Source: Bradyrhizobium sp. C9 (GTDB taxonomy: Bacteria > Pseudomonadota > Alphaproteobacteria > Rhizobiales > Xanthobacteraceae). From it: a stretch of 55,635 nt of DNA. Made by a program: the position numbers and the translations under genes. Under the pieces are notes generated by a model. The model saw only the letters and a program-made list of their open reading frames with translations, ran no database searches and was not told where the DNA came from. The DNA lies in contig NZ_NWTG01000038.1 of NCBI RefSeq assembly GCF_002532045.1, positions 1 through 55,635 of the forward strand, written 5' to 3'. Below are positions 30,101 to 37,678 of this stretch, piece after piece (within the stretch, counting starts at the first letter, position 1; the number at the start of each line of letters is the position of its first letter).

Positions 30101-30185
30101 TGCTCGCAACCGGCTTGGCGGCGACGGGCTTTGCTGAGGTCTTCGGGGCGGGCTTGGCGGGGTCTTTGGAGGCTGTTTTCGGCAT
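27132..30185 (-). CDS. polA: DNA polymerase I with substituted proofreading site
   Basis: 1017 residues. Residues 1-34 are an Ala/Lys/Pro-rich tail. Residues 35 to about 330 are the 5' nuclease (VFLVDGSGYIFRAYH; VSSDKDLMQLV; GDSTDNVPGVPGIG), apparently intact. The polymerase domain is intact (VSADYSQIELRLLAEI; RRAKAINFGIIYG; QVHDELIFEV). The middle 3'-5' exonuclease fold (about 415-600) is present, but against E. coli Pol I the four metal-binding carboxylates read Glu431 for D355, Met433 for E357, Thr510 for D424 and Ser586 for D501, so proofreading is predicted to be lost. The enzyme fills repair gaps and removes Okazaki primers. The start is the ATG at 30185. Confidence 0.97.
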   Translation of the reverse strand: MPKTASKDPAKPAPKTSAKPVAAKPVASKPTAKGDHVFLVDGSGYIFRAYHALPPLNRKSDGLQVNAVLGFCNMLWKLLRDMPEDNRPTHLAIIFDKSEITFRNKLYPDYKAHRPPAPDDLIPQFALIREAVRAFDLPCLEQAGFEADDLIATYARLATERGATTTIVSSDKDLMQLVNDNVVMYDTMKDRRIGRDEVIEKFGVPPEKVVEVQALAGDSTDNVPGVPGIGVKTAAQLIIEYGDLDQLLFRAGEIKQPKRREALLENAEKARISRQLVLLDDKVDLEVPLDDLAVHEPDSRRLVAFLKAMEFSTLTRRVADYAQIDPANVDADPGNKSGASVFSPLPPSDVTPAPGDAPTSAAAPLAKAKPTGARDDKNSSLKGTPATLAEARGEAIRKTGFDRKAYQAIGSLDQLNAFVARAHDTGYIAIEAMSESIDPMQAELSGLALAVAPNDACYIPLSHREPGGGAGLFDAGLAPGQIKTADALKALRPLLESAGIQKVGFNVKFTSVTLAQHGVTLRNIDDAQLMSYALDAGRGSHALEALAERWFGHAVVSYGGLVGSGKGKLTFDQVTIDKATEYAAESADLILRLWRVLKPRLVAERMTTVYETLERPLVSVLARMERRGISIDRQVLSRLSGDFAQTAARVEAEIQEIAGEPVNVGSPKQIGDIIFGKMGLPGGTKTKTGAWSTTAQVLDDLAEQGHDFPKKILEWRQVSKLKSTYTDALPNYVNPQTHRVHTTYALAATTTGRLSSNEPNLQNIPVRTEDGRKIRRAFIATPGHKLVSADYSQIELRLLAEIADVPVLRQAFRDGLDIHAMTASEMFGVPIKDMPSEVRRRAKAINFGIIYGISAFGLANQLGIAREEASAYIKKYFERFPGIRAYMDETKDSCRRNGYVTTLFGRKMYYPDIKASNASVRAFNERASINARLQGTAADIIRRAMIRVEDALAEKKLSAQMLLQVHDELIFEVPDNEVAATLPVVQKVMQDAPFPAVILSLPLQVDARAANNWDEAH

Positions 30186-30260
30186 GGCCGAAACTTAGGG
30201 ATTTTTGCGCGGATTGACAGCCTTTGTGTCGCTGAATCCGCTCGTGCCACACAGCGATTT

Positions 30261-30382
30261 GTCGTCCTGGCGAAAGCCAGGACCCATTACCCCAGATGTC
30301 AATCGTAACGGGACGCTGGGGCCGTGAATCCCGCTCGCAATCAAAAACGGTGGTTATGGGTCCTGGCTTTCGCCAGGACGAC
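30261..30382. repeat. gene-less short family 1 element
   Basis: Perfect 27-bp inverted arms (30261-30287 and 30356-30382), each folding as CCTGGC-GAAA-GCCAGG, enclose 68 bp. The arms match those around the GIY-YIG gene, and the inner DNA resembles that of the copy at 37537. It lies between polA and the response-regulator gene. Confidence 0.8.
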
Positions 30383-30410
30383 ATCGAGGGGCGGGACAGC
30401 TTTCGCGACG

Positions 30411-31148
30411 CTACGCCTTATCCCCGGTCGGCGAGAACAGGTAGCCGCCGCCGCGGATGGTCCTGATCACCGAGGGCTTGGTCGGGTCGAATTCGATCTT
30501 GCGGCGGATGCGCATGATGCGCAGGTCGACGGCACGGTCGAAGGCCTCCGCGTCGCGCGCATTGGCGAGTTCCAAGAGCCGCTCGCGCGACAGCACGCGC
30601 TTCGGATTGGCCGCGAACACCTTGAGCAGGCCGAATTCGGAGGCCGTCAGCGGGTGCTCATTGCCCTCGTCGTCGCGCAGCGCCTGGGCCTCGAGATCGA
30701 GCCATTTGGTGCCGAACCGCACCAGCTGCTCCTTCTCGGCCTTGGCGCTCGAAGGTTCCGGCGCAGCCGATTTCGCCGGCCCGCTCCGCCGCAGCACCGA
30801 GCGGATACGCGCCATCAGCTCGCGCAGTTCGCAGGGCTTTGCCACGTAGTCGTCGGCGCCGAGCTCGAGCCCGACCACGCGATCGATCGGGCTGGCAGTA
30901 GCTGTCAGCATGATGACGGGGACGTTGATCTTGCTCTTGAGGTCGCGAATGATCGACAGACCATCCTCTTCGGGCATGTTGAGGTCCAGCACCACGAGAT
31001 CGGGCGTGCTGCTCTCGATCTCCTTGCGCAGGCTCTTGCCGCCATCGCACAGCGTCACGCCGAAGCCGTGCATCTTGAGGTAATCGCCGACCATCTCGCG
31101 GGCCGGCGCCTCATCGTCGACGATGAAGATATGCGGGTTCTGGTTCAT
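30411..31148 (-). CDS. OmpR-family response regulator
   Basis: 245 residues. The receiver (FIVDDEAPAREM, Asp55 in LVVLDLNMP, Thr in MLTATAS, Lys in VAKPCEL) is joined by an Ala/Glu-rich linker to a winged-helix DNA-binding domain (ASEFGLLKVFAANPKRVLSRERLLEL and RRKIEFDPTKPSVIRTIRGGGYLF). The start overlaps the stop of the upstream kinase gene by four bases, so it is the likely output of that kinase pair. It is the last gene of a four-gene operon that begins with a TRAP-type binding protein. The target genes are unknown; the transported or sensed ligand may be a carboxylate. Confidence 0.92.
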   Translation of the reverse strand: MNQNPHIFIVDDEAPAREMVGDYLKMHGFGVTLCDGGKSLRKEIESSTPDLVVLDLNMPEEDGLSIIRDLKSKINVPVIMLTATASPIDRVVGLELGADDYVAKPCELRELMARIRSVLRRSGPAKSAAPEPSSAKAEKEQLVRFGTKWLDLEAQALRDDEGNEHPLTASEFGLLKVFAANPKRVLSRERLLELANARDAEAFDRAVDLRIMRIRRKIEFDPTKPSVIRTIRGGGYLFSPTGDKA

Positions 31149-32893
31149 GATGTCTCTGTCGCCGGCAGTGTAACCGTAAAGGTCGACCCCTGTCCGGGGC
31201 CCGGGCTCTGGGCGGTGACATGGCCGCCATGCATGTCGATGATGCGCTTGACGATGGAGAGGCCGAGCCCGGTCGAGCTTTCGCCGGCGGTCGGCTTGGC
31301 CGACAGCCGCTGGAACCGGCCGAACAGCCGGCCGAGATCCTCGGGGCTGAGGCCGGGGCCCTGGTCGGCGATCCGGATCACCGTGTCGTCACCCTCGTGG
31401 CTGACCGCGACCGTGATCTTGCCGCCGATCGGCGAGTACTTGATGGCGTTGCTGACCAAATTGTCGATCGCCTCGCGGATCCGGTCGGCGTCGCACATCG
31501 TGACGAACTGCTGCGGCCCCGAGACCGAGATGCTCTGCTGCTTGTTGACGGCCGAGGGCAGATTGGCCTCGGTGACTTCGTTGACGAGCGCCGCGACGTC
31601 GACCGGCTCGCGGCGGATGGTGATGTCGAAGGCGTCGGCCATCGCGTCCGAGATCAAATGGTCGACCATCGAGGTCAGCCGCTTGGTGGCGTCCCTGATG
31701 TGCTCGACCTGGGCGGTGACGCTTTCCTTCGGCGAGCCGGCGCCGATCAATTCGGTCAGCATCTCGGTGCGGCCGAGGATCACGCCGAGCGGATTCTTCA
31801 GATCGTGGGCGACGGTGCCGAGGATCTCGTTCTTGAAGCCGTTGGCGCGCTGCAGCCGCAGCCATTGCGCCGACAGCCGCCGGTTGGCCTGCATCAGCGC
31901 GCGGGTGCGCTGCACGACGCGGTCCTCGAGCTGGGTGTTGGCCTCTTGAAGCTGCTGGTAGAGGATCACGTTGTCGAACGCGATCGACAGCCGGCTCGAG
32001 AAGATCTCGACCAGCGCACGGTCGGTGTCGGAGAGCTGCCGCTCGGCCTGCAGCAGCACCACGACCTCGCGGCCGCTGCCGGTGCGCGAATAGAGCACGC
32101 TGCGGTGGTCGGCGAACTCGTTCTTGCGGCGCTGGAAGGCTTCCTCCACCATGTGCCGCAGGTCGGCGTCGAGCGCCTTCGACGAGGTCGTGCCGATGAA
32201 GCGACTGTAGCAGCCCGAGCAGGCCAGCACCGAGAAATCACAGGCGGCGGCGTTGCCGTCGTCGCGCAGCACCAGGATCCCCGCGCAATCGACATTGAGC
32301 AGCGAGGCGAGTTGCGTCAGCACGCCCTCGGCCAGCCGCTGCATCGACTTGAAGTCGTACAGCGTCGAAGCCGCGTCGATGATGATCTCGAGCCCGCGCC
32401 GTGTCTGCACCATGCGCTCGAGCTGCTGATAGCTGCGCAGCGCGGCGGTCAGCGAGGTGAACAGCTTGTCGGCGGTGAGCTCGGTCTTCGCCTTGTAGTC
32501 GTTGATGTCGTACTGCACGATGACGCGCCGCTCCGGCGCCTGGCCGGGCTGGCCGGTGCGCAGGATGATGCGGACGGTCTCGTTCCTGATCTCGTTGCGG
32601 ATGTATTCGACGAGCTCGAGACCGGCGACGTCGGTCTCCATGATGACGTCGAGCAGCACGGCTGCGATGTCGGGGTTGTCCCGCATCAGCGTGCGGCCTT
32701 CGGCCGCAGAGTAGGCCGACAGGATCTCCAGCGTCGCGCCGTTCAGGTTGTAGTCGCTGAGCGCAAAACGGGTGCCTTCGTGGACGGCGTGATCGTCGTC
32801 GATCACGGCGATCTTCCATTTCCGTACCGGCGAGTCCTCCGGGGGGCTCTCGGTGTCGTCGATCAGTTGGAGGACATCGTCCTGTTCGGCCAT
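31145..32893 (-). CDS. hybrid kinase: receiver - DUF3369 - HisKA - HATPase
   Basis: 582 residues, soluble. An N-terminal receiver (acidic pair in VIDDDHA, Asp82 in AVLLDVIMETD) is followed by DUF3369 (about 170-310), a coiled coil, HisKA with His363 in TVAHDLKNPLG, and HATPase motifs (DQGPGLSPEDLG and STGLGLSIVKRI). The receiver-first order suggests it takes phosphate from another kinase, and the upstream membrane kinase is the obvious candidate. The start lies inside the end of that kinase gene (31-bp overlap), and its stop overlaps the response-regulator start. The family is known, but its signals are poorly defined. Confidence 0.92.
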   Translation of the reverse strand: MAEQDDVLQLIDDTESPPEDSPVRKWKIAVIDDDHAVHEGTRFALSDYNLNGATLEILSAYSAAEGRTLMRDNPDIAAVLLDVIMETDVAGLELVEYIRNEIRNETVRIILRTGQPGQAPERRVIVQYDINDYKAKTELTADKLFTSLTAALRSYQQLERMVQTRRGLEIIIDAASTLYDFKSMQRLAEGVLTQLASLLNVDCAGILVLRDDGNAAACDFSVLACSGCYSRFIGTTSSKALDADLRHMVEEAFQRRKNEFADHRSVLYSRTGSGREVVVLLQAERQLSDTDRALVEIFSSRLSIAFDNVILYQQLQEANTQLEDRVVQRTRALMQANRRLSAQWLRLQRANGFKNEILGTVAHDLKNPLGVILGRTEMLTELIGAGSPKESVTAQVEHIRDATKRLTSMVDHLISDAMADAFDITIRREPVDVAALVNEVTEANLPSAVNKQQSISVSGPQQFVTMCDADRIREAIDNLVSNAIKYSPIGGKITVAVSHEGDDTVIRIADQGPGLSPEDLGRLFGRFQRLSAKPTAGESSTGLGLSIVKRIIDMHGGHVTAQSPGPGQGSTFTVTLPATETS

Positions 32894-34956
32894 TGACTGG
32901 TTCCGTCGGCTGCTGCGTCAGTGATCGTGGGCTCGCCCTTGGCAGCCCCCTTGGCGATCCTGGGCATGATAATGCGAAAAGTGGTGCCTTGTCCTACCCT
33001 TGACTCCAGCATCATGCGGCCGCCGAGCTGCTGGGTGACGAGGTTATAGACGATATGGAGGCCGAGGCCCGTGCCACCTTCGTTGCGGCGCGTCGTAAAG
33101 AACGGGTCGAACGCCTGTCGCTGCACGTCCGGCGTCATGCCAGCCCCGTCGTCCGCGAAGATGATCTCGACATCATCAGCGCCGCGGCCGCGCGCCGAGA
33201 TCGTGATGTTGCCGGAGCGGCCGCCGGCGAAGGCATGATTGACGGCGTTGAGGAAAAGATTGGTTAAGATCTGCCCATAGGCGCCGGGATAGCCGTCGAT
33301 CAGGAGCCCGTCGGGTACATCGACGGACAGCGCGATCGCCGCCTTCTTCAGCACCGGCCGCAGGCTCGCGACGATCTGGTCGGTGGATTCGCTCAGGGCA
33401 AACTGGCGGCGTTCGGCGTGCGAACGATCGACCGCGACCTGCTTGAACGACTGGATCAGCTCGCCGGCGCGCTGCAGGTTCGAGACCAGTTGCTGCGATG
33501 CGTCACGCGAGGCGCGCACGAATTCGTCGAGCTTGGAGCGGCGCAGCGGCTCGGACTTCAGGTCGTTCTCGAACATCTCGCTGCGGCGGGCAAAGCTCGA
33601 GGCGACCGTCAGGCTGATGCCGATCGGATTGTTGACCTCGTGAGCGACGCCGGCAACGAGGCCGCCGAGCGCGGCGAGGCGCTCGGCATCGATCAGGTTC
33701 TGCTGCGCGGCGTTGAGCTCGAGCAGCGCGCTCTCGGCCTTCTCCTTGGCGCTGCGCAGCTCGTCCTCGGTCTTGCGCTTGGCGATCGCGTTCTCGCGGA
33801 ACACCTCGACCGCGCGCGCCATCGCGCCGACCTCGTCCTTGGCCGAGGTGCCCTGCACCGGCCGGTCGAGGTCGCCCGAGGTGATGGTGCGCATCGCGGC
33901 CATGATCTGCGCCAGCGGCAGCCGGATCGACAATGCGATCATGACGCCCGCCGACATGATGACGCCGAGGAAGATCACGGCGATCGACAGCACCCGGCGC
34001 GAGATCGACGTCAGCGTCTTGTCGAAGGTCTCCTGCGCCTTCTGCTCGCGCTGGCGCATCTTCACCGAGAGATCGTCGATCGCGCCGATCGCGTCGGCCT
34101 GGCTGGCGTCGATCGAGTTGCGCAACAGGTCGGTGCGGTTGGTGAGCTGTTCGCTGAGCTTGCCGAGCCCGTCGCGCAGCTCGGCGGTCTTGACCTTGAG
34201 CCGCGCCAGCGCCATGCGCTGCAGATCGTTCTCCGCCATATCGGTCATGACGGGGATCGTCTTCTCGATCGTGTCGATGTTGCGGCGGGCTTCCTCGGCC
34301 GACGACGAAGCAAGCGAGAGATAGTAGGCGTTGGCGGCGACCAGGAGCGAGGTGAAGGCTTCGCGCGACTTGCCGAGCGCGGGCCAGATCAGCGCGTCGC
34401 GATGGCCGGTGGCGCCCTCGATGATCGAATAGAGCCCGGCCATGTCCTTGGTCGGGGTCAGCACCTCTTCGTCGTAGGTCTTGGCGATCTTGGTCTGCAC
34501 GGTGCGCAGTTCACCGAAACCGTCGAGGAAGCGGCTGGTGACGCGCTCCAGTTGCTCGACCGAGCCCGACAGCATCGGGTCGGTCGAGGCCCGGTTGGTC
34601 AGCGTGCCGAGCACGGCCTCGCGCAGCAGCAGGATTTCCGCGAACAGGTCCGGGCTCGGCTGGTTGATGTAGCGATGGATCAGGTTCTGCAGACGGCTGG
34701 TCTCGCTCTCGAGCTTGGCCAGGATCTTGTCGGATTCCCGGACCTGGCGGACATCGTCCCAGGCAGAGCCGAGCACCTTCGCGCCGTTCCAGATCAGCAC
34801 CGCGAGCACGATCACGACGGCGGAATTGAGCAGCGCGATCGAAAGAATGCGCCAGCGGATCGGCACCGCGCGCAGCAACTGGACGATGCGGAAACGGCCC
34901 TGCGGCCCAAAGGCCGCCCGCCGTCGCTTCGTCCCGTCCTGTTTGGGTGCGTCCAA
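32863..34956 (-). CDS. membrane sensor histidine kinase with HAMP
   Basis: 697 residues. Transmembrane helices lie at about 37-57 and 322-344 and enclose a roughly 265-residue helical periplasmic sensor. HAMP (about 345-397), a coiled coil, HisKA with His439 in AGVAHEVNNPIG, and HATPase motifs (DDGAGMTP and GTGLGLHIVYNL) follow. The HisKA type (HEVNNP) resembles DctB-like kinases. The start is a TTG at 34956 with GGAG upstream, only 7 bp after the dctP-like stop, so the periplasmic binding protein is probably its sensory partner. Its C-terminus overlaps the hybrid kinase gene by 31 bp. Confidence 0.92.
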   Translation of the reverse strand: MDAPKQDGTKRRRAAFGPQGRFRIVQLLRAVPIRWRILSIALLNSAVVIVLAVLIWNGAKVLGSAWDDVRQVRESDKILAKLESETSRLQNLIHRYINQPSPDLFAEILLLREAVLGTLTNRASTDPMLSGSVEQLERVTSRFLDGFGELRTVQTKIAKTYDEEVLTPTKDMAGLYSIIEGATGHRDALIWPALGKSREAFTSLLVAANAYYLSLASSSAEEARRNIDTIEKTIPVMTDMAENDLQRMALARLKVKTAELRDGLGKLSEQLTNRTDLLRNSIDASQADAIGAIDDLSVKMRQREQKAQETFDKTLTSISRRVLSIAVIFLGVIMSAGVMIALSIRLPLAQIMAAMRTITSGDLDRPVQGTSAKDEVGAMARAVEVFRENAIAKRKTEDELRSAKEKAESALLELNAAQQNLIDAERLAALGGLVAGVAHEVNNPIGISLTVASSFARRSEMFENDLKSEPLRRSKLDEFVRASRDASQQLVSNLQRAGELIQSFKQVAVDRSHAERRQFALSESTDQIVASLRPVLKKAAIALSVDVPDGLLIDGYPGAYGQILTNLFLNAVNHAFAGGRSGNITISARGRGADDVEIIFADDGAGMTPDVQRQAFDPFFTTRRNEGGTGLGLHIVYNLVTQQLGGRMMLESRVGQGTTFRIIMPRIAKGAAKGEPTITDAAADGTSQWPNRTMSSN

Positions 34957-34963
34957 GATCCGG

Positions 34964-35953
34964 TCACTCCACGTTGCGGATGCGTTCGATCAGCGCCGAA
35001 ATCGCCGGATCGCGCTCCGCCTTGGCATAGATGCCGGCCACCGCCGCCTCGAACGGCTTGCGGTCGAAATCGGTCACGACCTTGACGCCGGCGAGCTCGG
35101 CCTGCTTGCGCGAGTGCTCCTCGAGCTCCCGCCACTTCTCGCGCATGTACAGGCTGGAGCGCTGCGCGGCCTCGCGGAAGATGGTCTGCTCGTCCGGCGT
35201 GAGGCTGGCCCAGGCCTTGCGCGACATCACCAGCACTTCGGGGCTCACCGTGTGCTGGGTCAAGGTGTAGTAGCCGGCGTATTTGTAGTGGCCGGTGGTG
35301 ACGAAGGACGGCCAGTTGTTCTCCGCGCCGTCGATCAGCCGGTTGGCGAGCCCGGTCAGCACCTGGCCGTAGGCCATCTCGACCGGCTGGGCGCCGAGCG
35401 CGCGGATCATGTCCGACATCTGTGCGGATTGCTGCACCCGCAGCCGCAGCCCCTTCAGGTCGTCGAGCGTACGCACCGGGCGGACGCTGTTGTAGATCGA
35501 GCGGGCGCCGGAATCGTAGAAGGTCAGGCCGACGAAGCCGTGGGCCTCGAGACTGTTCAGGATGTCGTTGCCGATCGGTCCATCCAGCACATGCTGCAGG
35601 TGCTCAAGGGATCGAAACAGGAACGGCATCGCCAGCACGTTCACGGACGGCACCATGGTTCCGATCAGCGCGACATTGGTCCGGTTCAGATCGATGGCGC
35701 CGGCCCGGGTCTGCTCCAGTGTTTCCTTTTCCTCGCCGAGCTGGCGGGAGTGGAAGACCACGATGCGGTGCCGGCCGCCGGTGCGTTCGGCGATCAGGCG
35801 ATCCATGTAATTCAGCGCCTGGACCGTCGGATAGTCTTCATTCTGGGTATCGGCGGTGCGGAATTCGCGCGCAAAGGCACTCGCCGAGATCGCTGTGCAT
35901 AACAGCGCGACGGCAAGCGTTATTGTCCGCGAAAGGCCGGCGCGGCGGTACAC
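34964..35953 (-). CDS. TRAP-type substrate-binding protein (DctP family), orphan
   Basis: 329 residues with a signal peptide (TITLAVALLCTAISASAFA). The DctP hallmarks are seen: the conserved ligand arginine region LKGLRLRVQQSAQMSDMIRALGAQPVEMAYGQVLTGLANRLIDGAENN, and the late EVLVMSRKAW. It would capture an organic acid in the periplasm. The membrane subunits DctQ and DctM are absent from the window, and the next genes are kinases, so a sensing rather than transport role is likely (inference). The start is a GTG at 35953 with AAGGGG upstream. It is divergent from the ugpB-like gene. Confidence 0.88.
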   Translation of the reverse strand: MYRRAGLSRTITLAVALLCTAISASAFAREFRTADTQNEDYPTVQALNYMDRLIAERTGGRHRIVVFHSRQLGEEKETLEQTRAGAIDLNRTNVALIGTMVPSVNVLAMPFLFRSLEHLQHVLDGPIGNDILNSLEAHGFVGLTFYDSGARSIYNSVRPVRTLDDLKGLRLRVQQSAQMSDMIRALGAQPVEMAYGQVLTGLANRLIDGAENNWPSFVTTGHYKYAGYYTLTQHTVSPEVLVMSRKAWASLTPDEQTIFREAAQRSSLYMREKWRELEEHSRKQAELAGVKVVTDFDRKPFEAAVAGIYAKAERDPAISALIERIRNVE

Positions 35954-36136
35954 TGGTTACAATTCCCCTTGTGATTTGTGTCCAGGGCGGGAGCAAAAGG
36001 TTCAACGCATTCTAGCAGAATGGCGCTGGCTCGCCCATCGGCCAAACGCTAGAACCGCGCTGCAACCTGCGGTGTCGATTGAATTTACGGTTGTAGCGCC
36101 GTATGACCGCGTGTTGGCATCCGGGAACGACTCGTC

Positions 36137-37456
36137 GTGAAGTTCGTCTTGAAGCTGTTGTATCTCGCCGTCGCGGCCCTTCTGCTTGTGGCACCCGCGC
36201 AGGCGGCGACCGAGATCATGTGGTGGCACGCGATGTCGGGCGAACTCGGCAAGCAGCTCGAGAAGCTCGCCGCCGACTTCAACGCCGCGCAATCCGACTA
36301 CCGGATCGTGCCCGCCTACAAGGGCAACTACACCGAGACCGTCACCGCGGCGATCTTCGCGTTCCGCTCGCGCAGCCAGCCGGCGATCGTTCAGGTCAAC
36401 GAGATCGCCACCGCAACCATGATGGCGGCGCGGGGCGCCATCTATCCGGTGTTCGAGCTGATGCGCGATCAGTCGGCGGCGTTCGCGCCGTCGGCCTATC
36501 TGCCCGCGGTGGCCGGCTACTATGCCGATGTCGACGGCAACATGCTGTCGTTCCCGTTCAACGCCTCGACGCCGATCCTGTACTACAACAAGGATATGTT
36601 CCGCTCCGCCGGGCTCGATCCGAGCGTGCCGCCGAAGACCTGGCCGGAGCTCGGCATCGTGGCCAAGCGATTGCGTGCCGCGGGTGCGATGTGCGGCGTG
36701 ACCACGTCATGGCCGTCCTGGATCAATGTCGAGAACTTCTCCGCCTTTCACAATCTGCCGATCGCGACCAAGGCCAATGGCTTCTCCGGGCTCGACGCGC
36801 AGCTGATTTTCAACAACCCGCTGGTGGTACGTCACATCGCGCAGCTCGCGCAGTGGCAGGCCGACAAGACCTTCGACTATAGCGGCCGCGGCCAGACCGC
36901 CGAGCCGCGCTTTCAGAAGGGTGAGTGCGGCATCTTCATCGGTTCGTCCGGCACGCGTGCCGACATCAAGGCCAATTCGAAATTCGAGGTCGGCTACGGC
37001 ATGATGCCGTATGATCCCGACGTGCAGGGCGCGCCGCAGAATTCGATCATCGGCGGTGCGACGCTGTGGGTGCTGCGCGACCGGCCGCGCGCCGAATATG
37101 CCGGGGTGGCAAAGTTCTTCGCCTATCTGTCGCAGCCCGAGGTGCAGGCCGCCTGGCACCAGAACACCGGCTATTTGCCGATCACCCGCGCCGCGTTCGA
37201 TCTCAGTCGCACGCAGGGATTCTACGAGCGCAATCCCGGCGCCTCGATCTCGATCGAGGAGGTTACGCTGAAGCCGCCGACCGACAATTCCAAAGGCATC
37301 CGGCTCGGCTCCTTCGTCCTGATCCGCGACGTGATCGAGGAGGAGCTCGAGCAGGTGTTCGCCGGCAAGCGCTCGGCACAGGCCGCGATGGACAACGCCG
37401 TCGAGCGCGGCAACCGCCTGCTGCGCCAGTTCGAGCGCGCCAATCCGGACCGGTGA
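36137..37456 (+). CDS. ABC sugar/glycerol-phosphate-type binding protein (UgpB-like)
   Basis: 439 residues from a GTG at 36137, with a signal peptide ending APAQA-ATEI. EIMWWHAMSGELGKQLEKLA, SQPAIVQVNEIATATMMAARGAIYPV and FPFNASTPILYYNKDMF match UgpB, the periplasmic sn-glycerol-3-phosphate binding protein. No ugpA, ugpE or ugpC follows; the next 220 bp hold a repeat element and then an unrelated gene, so it is an orphan here. It may serve a transporter encoded elsewhere or the adjacent divergent signalling operon. Specificity for glycerol-3-phosphate is not certain. Confidence 0.85.
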   Translation: MKFVLKLLYLAVAALLLVAPAQAATEIMWWHAMSGELGKQLEKLAADFNAAQSDYRIVPAYKGNYTETVTAAIFAFRSRSQPAIVQVNEIATATMMAARGAIYPVFELMRDQSAAFAPSAYLPAVAGYYADVDGNMLSFPFNASTPILYYNKDMFRSAGLDPSVPPKTWPELGIVAKRLRAAGAMCGVTTSWPSWINVENFSAFHNLPIATKANGFSGLDAQLIFNNPLVVRHIAQLAQWQADKTFDYSGRGQTAEPRFQKGECGIFIGSSGTRADIKANSKFEVGYGMMPYDPDVQGAPQNSIIGGATLWVLRDRPRAEYAGVAKFFAYLSQPEVQAAWHQNTGYLPITRAAFDLSRTQGFYERNPGASISIEEVTLKPPTDNSKGIRLGSFVLIRDVIEEELEQVFAGKRSAQAAMDNAVERGNRLLRQFERANPDR

Positions 37457-37536
37457 GGATGGCGCCGTCTGCGTTACTTCACTGCATCCTGCGAGGATGT
37501 GAATGTATCGCTCATAAGCGGCGCCACACACTCAGG

Positions 37537-37657
37537 GTCGTCCTGGCGAAAGCCAGGACCCATTACCCCGGCCGCTCATCGTTGCGCGAGGCTAGGGCCG
37601 CGATCCCGCTTACAATCGAATTCGGTGGTTATGGGTCCTGGCTTTCGCCAGGACGAC
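37537..37657. repeat. gene-less short family 1 element
   Basis: Arms 37537-37563 and 37631-37657 are perfect 27-bp inverted repeats, identical to those at 30261-30382. The inner DNA shares GGTGGTTATGGG and a GGGCCG-GATCCCGCT-like segment with that copy. It lies between the ugpB-like gene and the APH-fold gene. Confidence 0.8.
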
Positions 37658-37678
37658 AGTGTTGAGAGCCGCGCGCGA

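Noticed and set aside
37499..37678. N-terminal extension of the APH-fold protein
   Set aside because: The extension is the translation of a family 1 repeat element; the ATG at 37679 gives a normal N-terminus.
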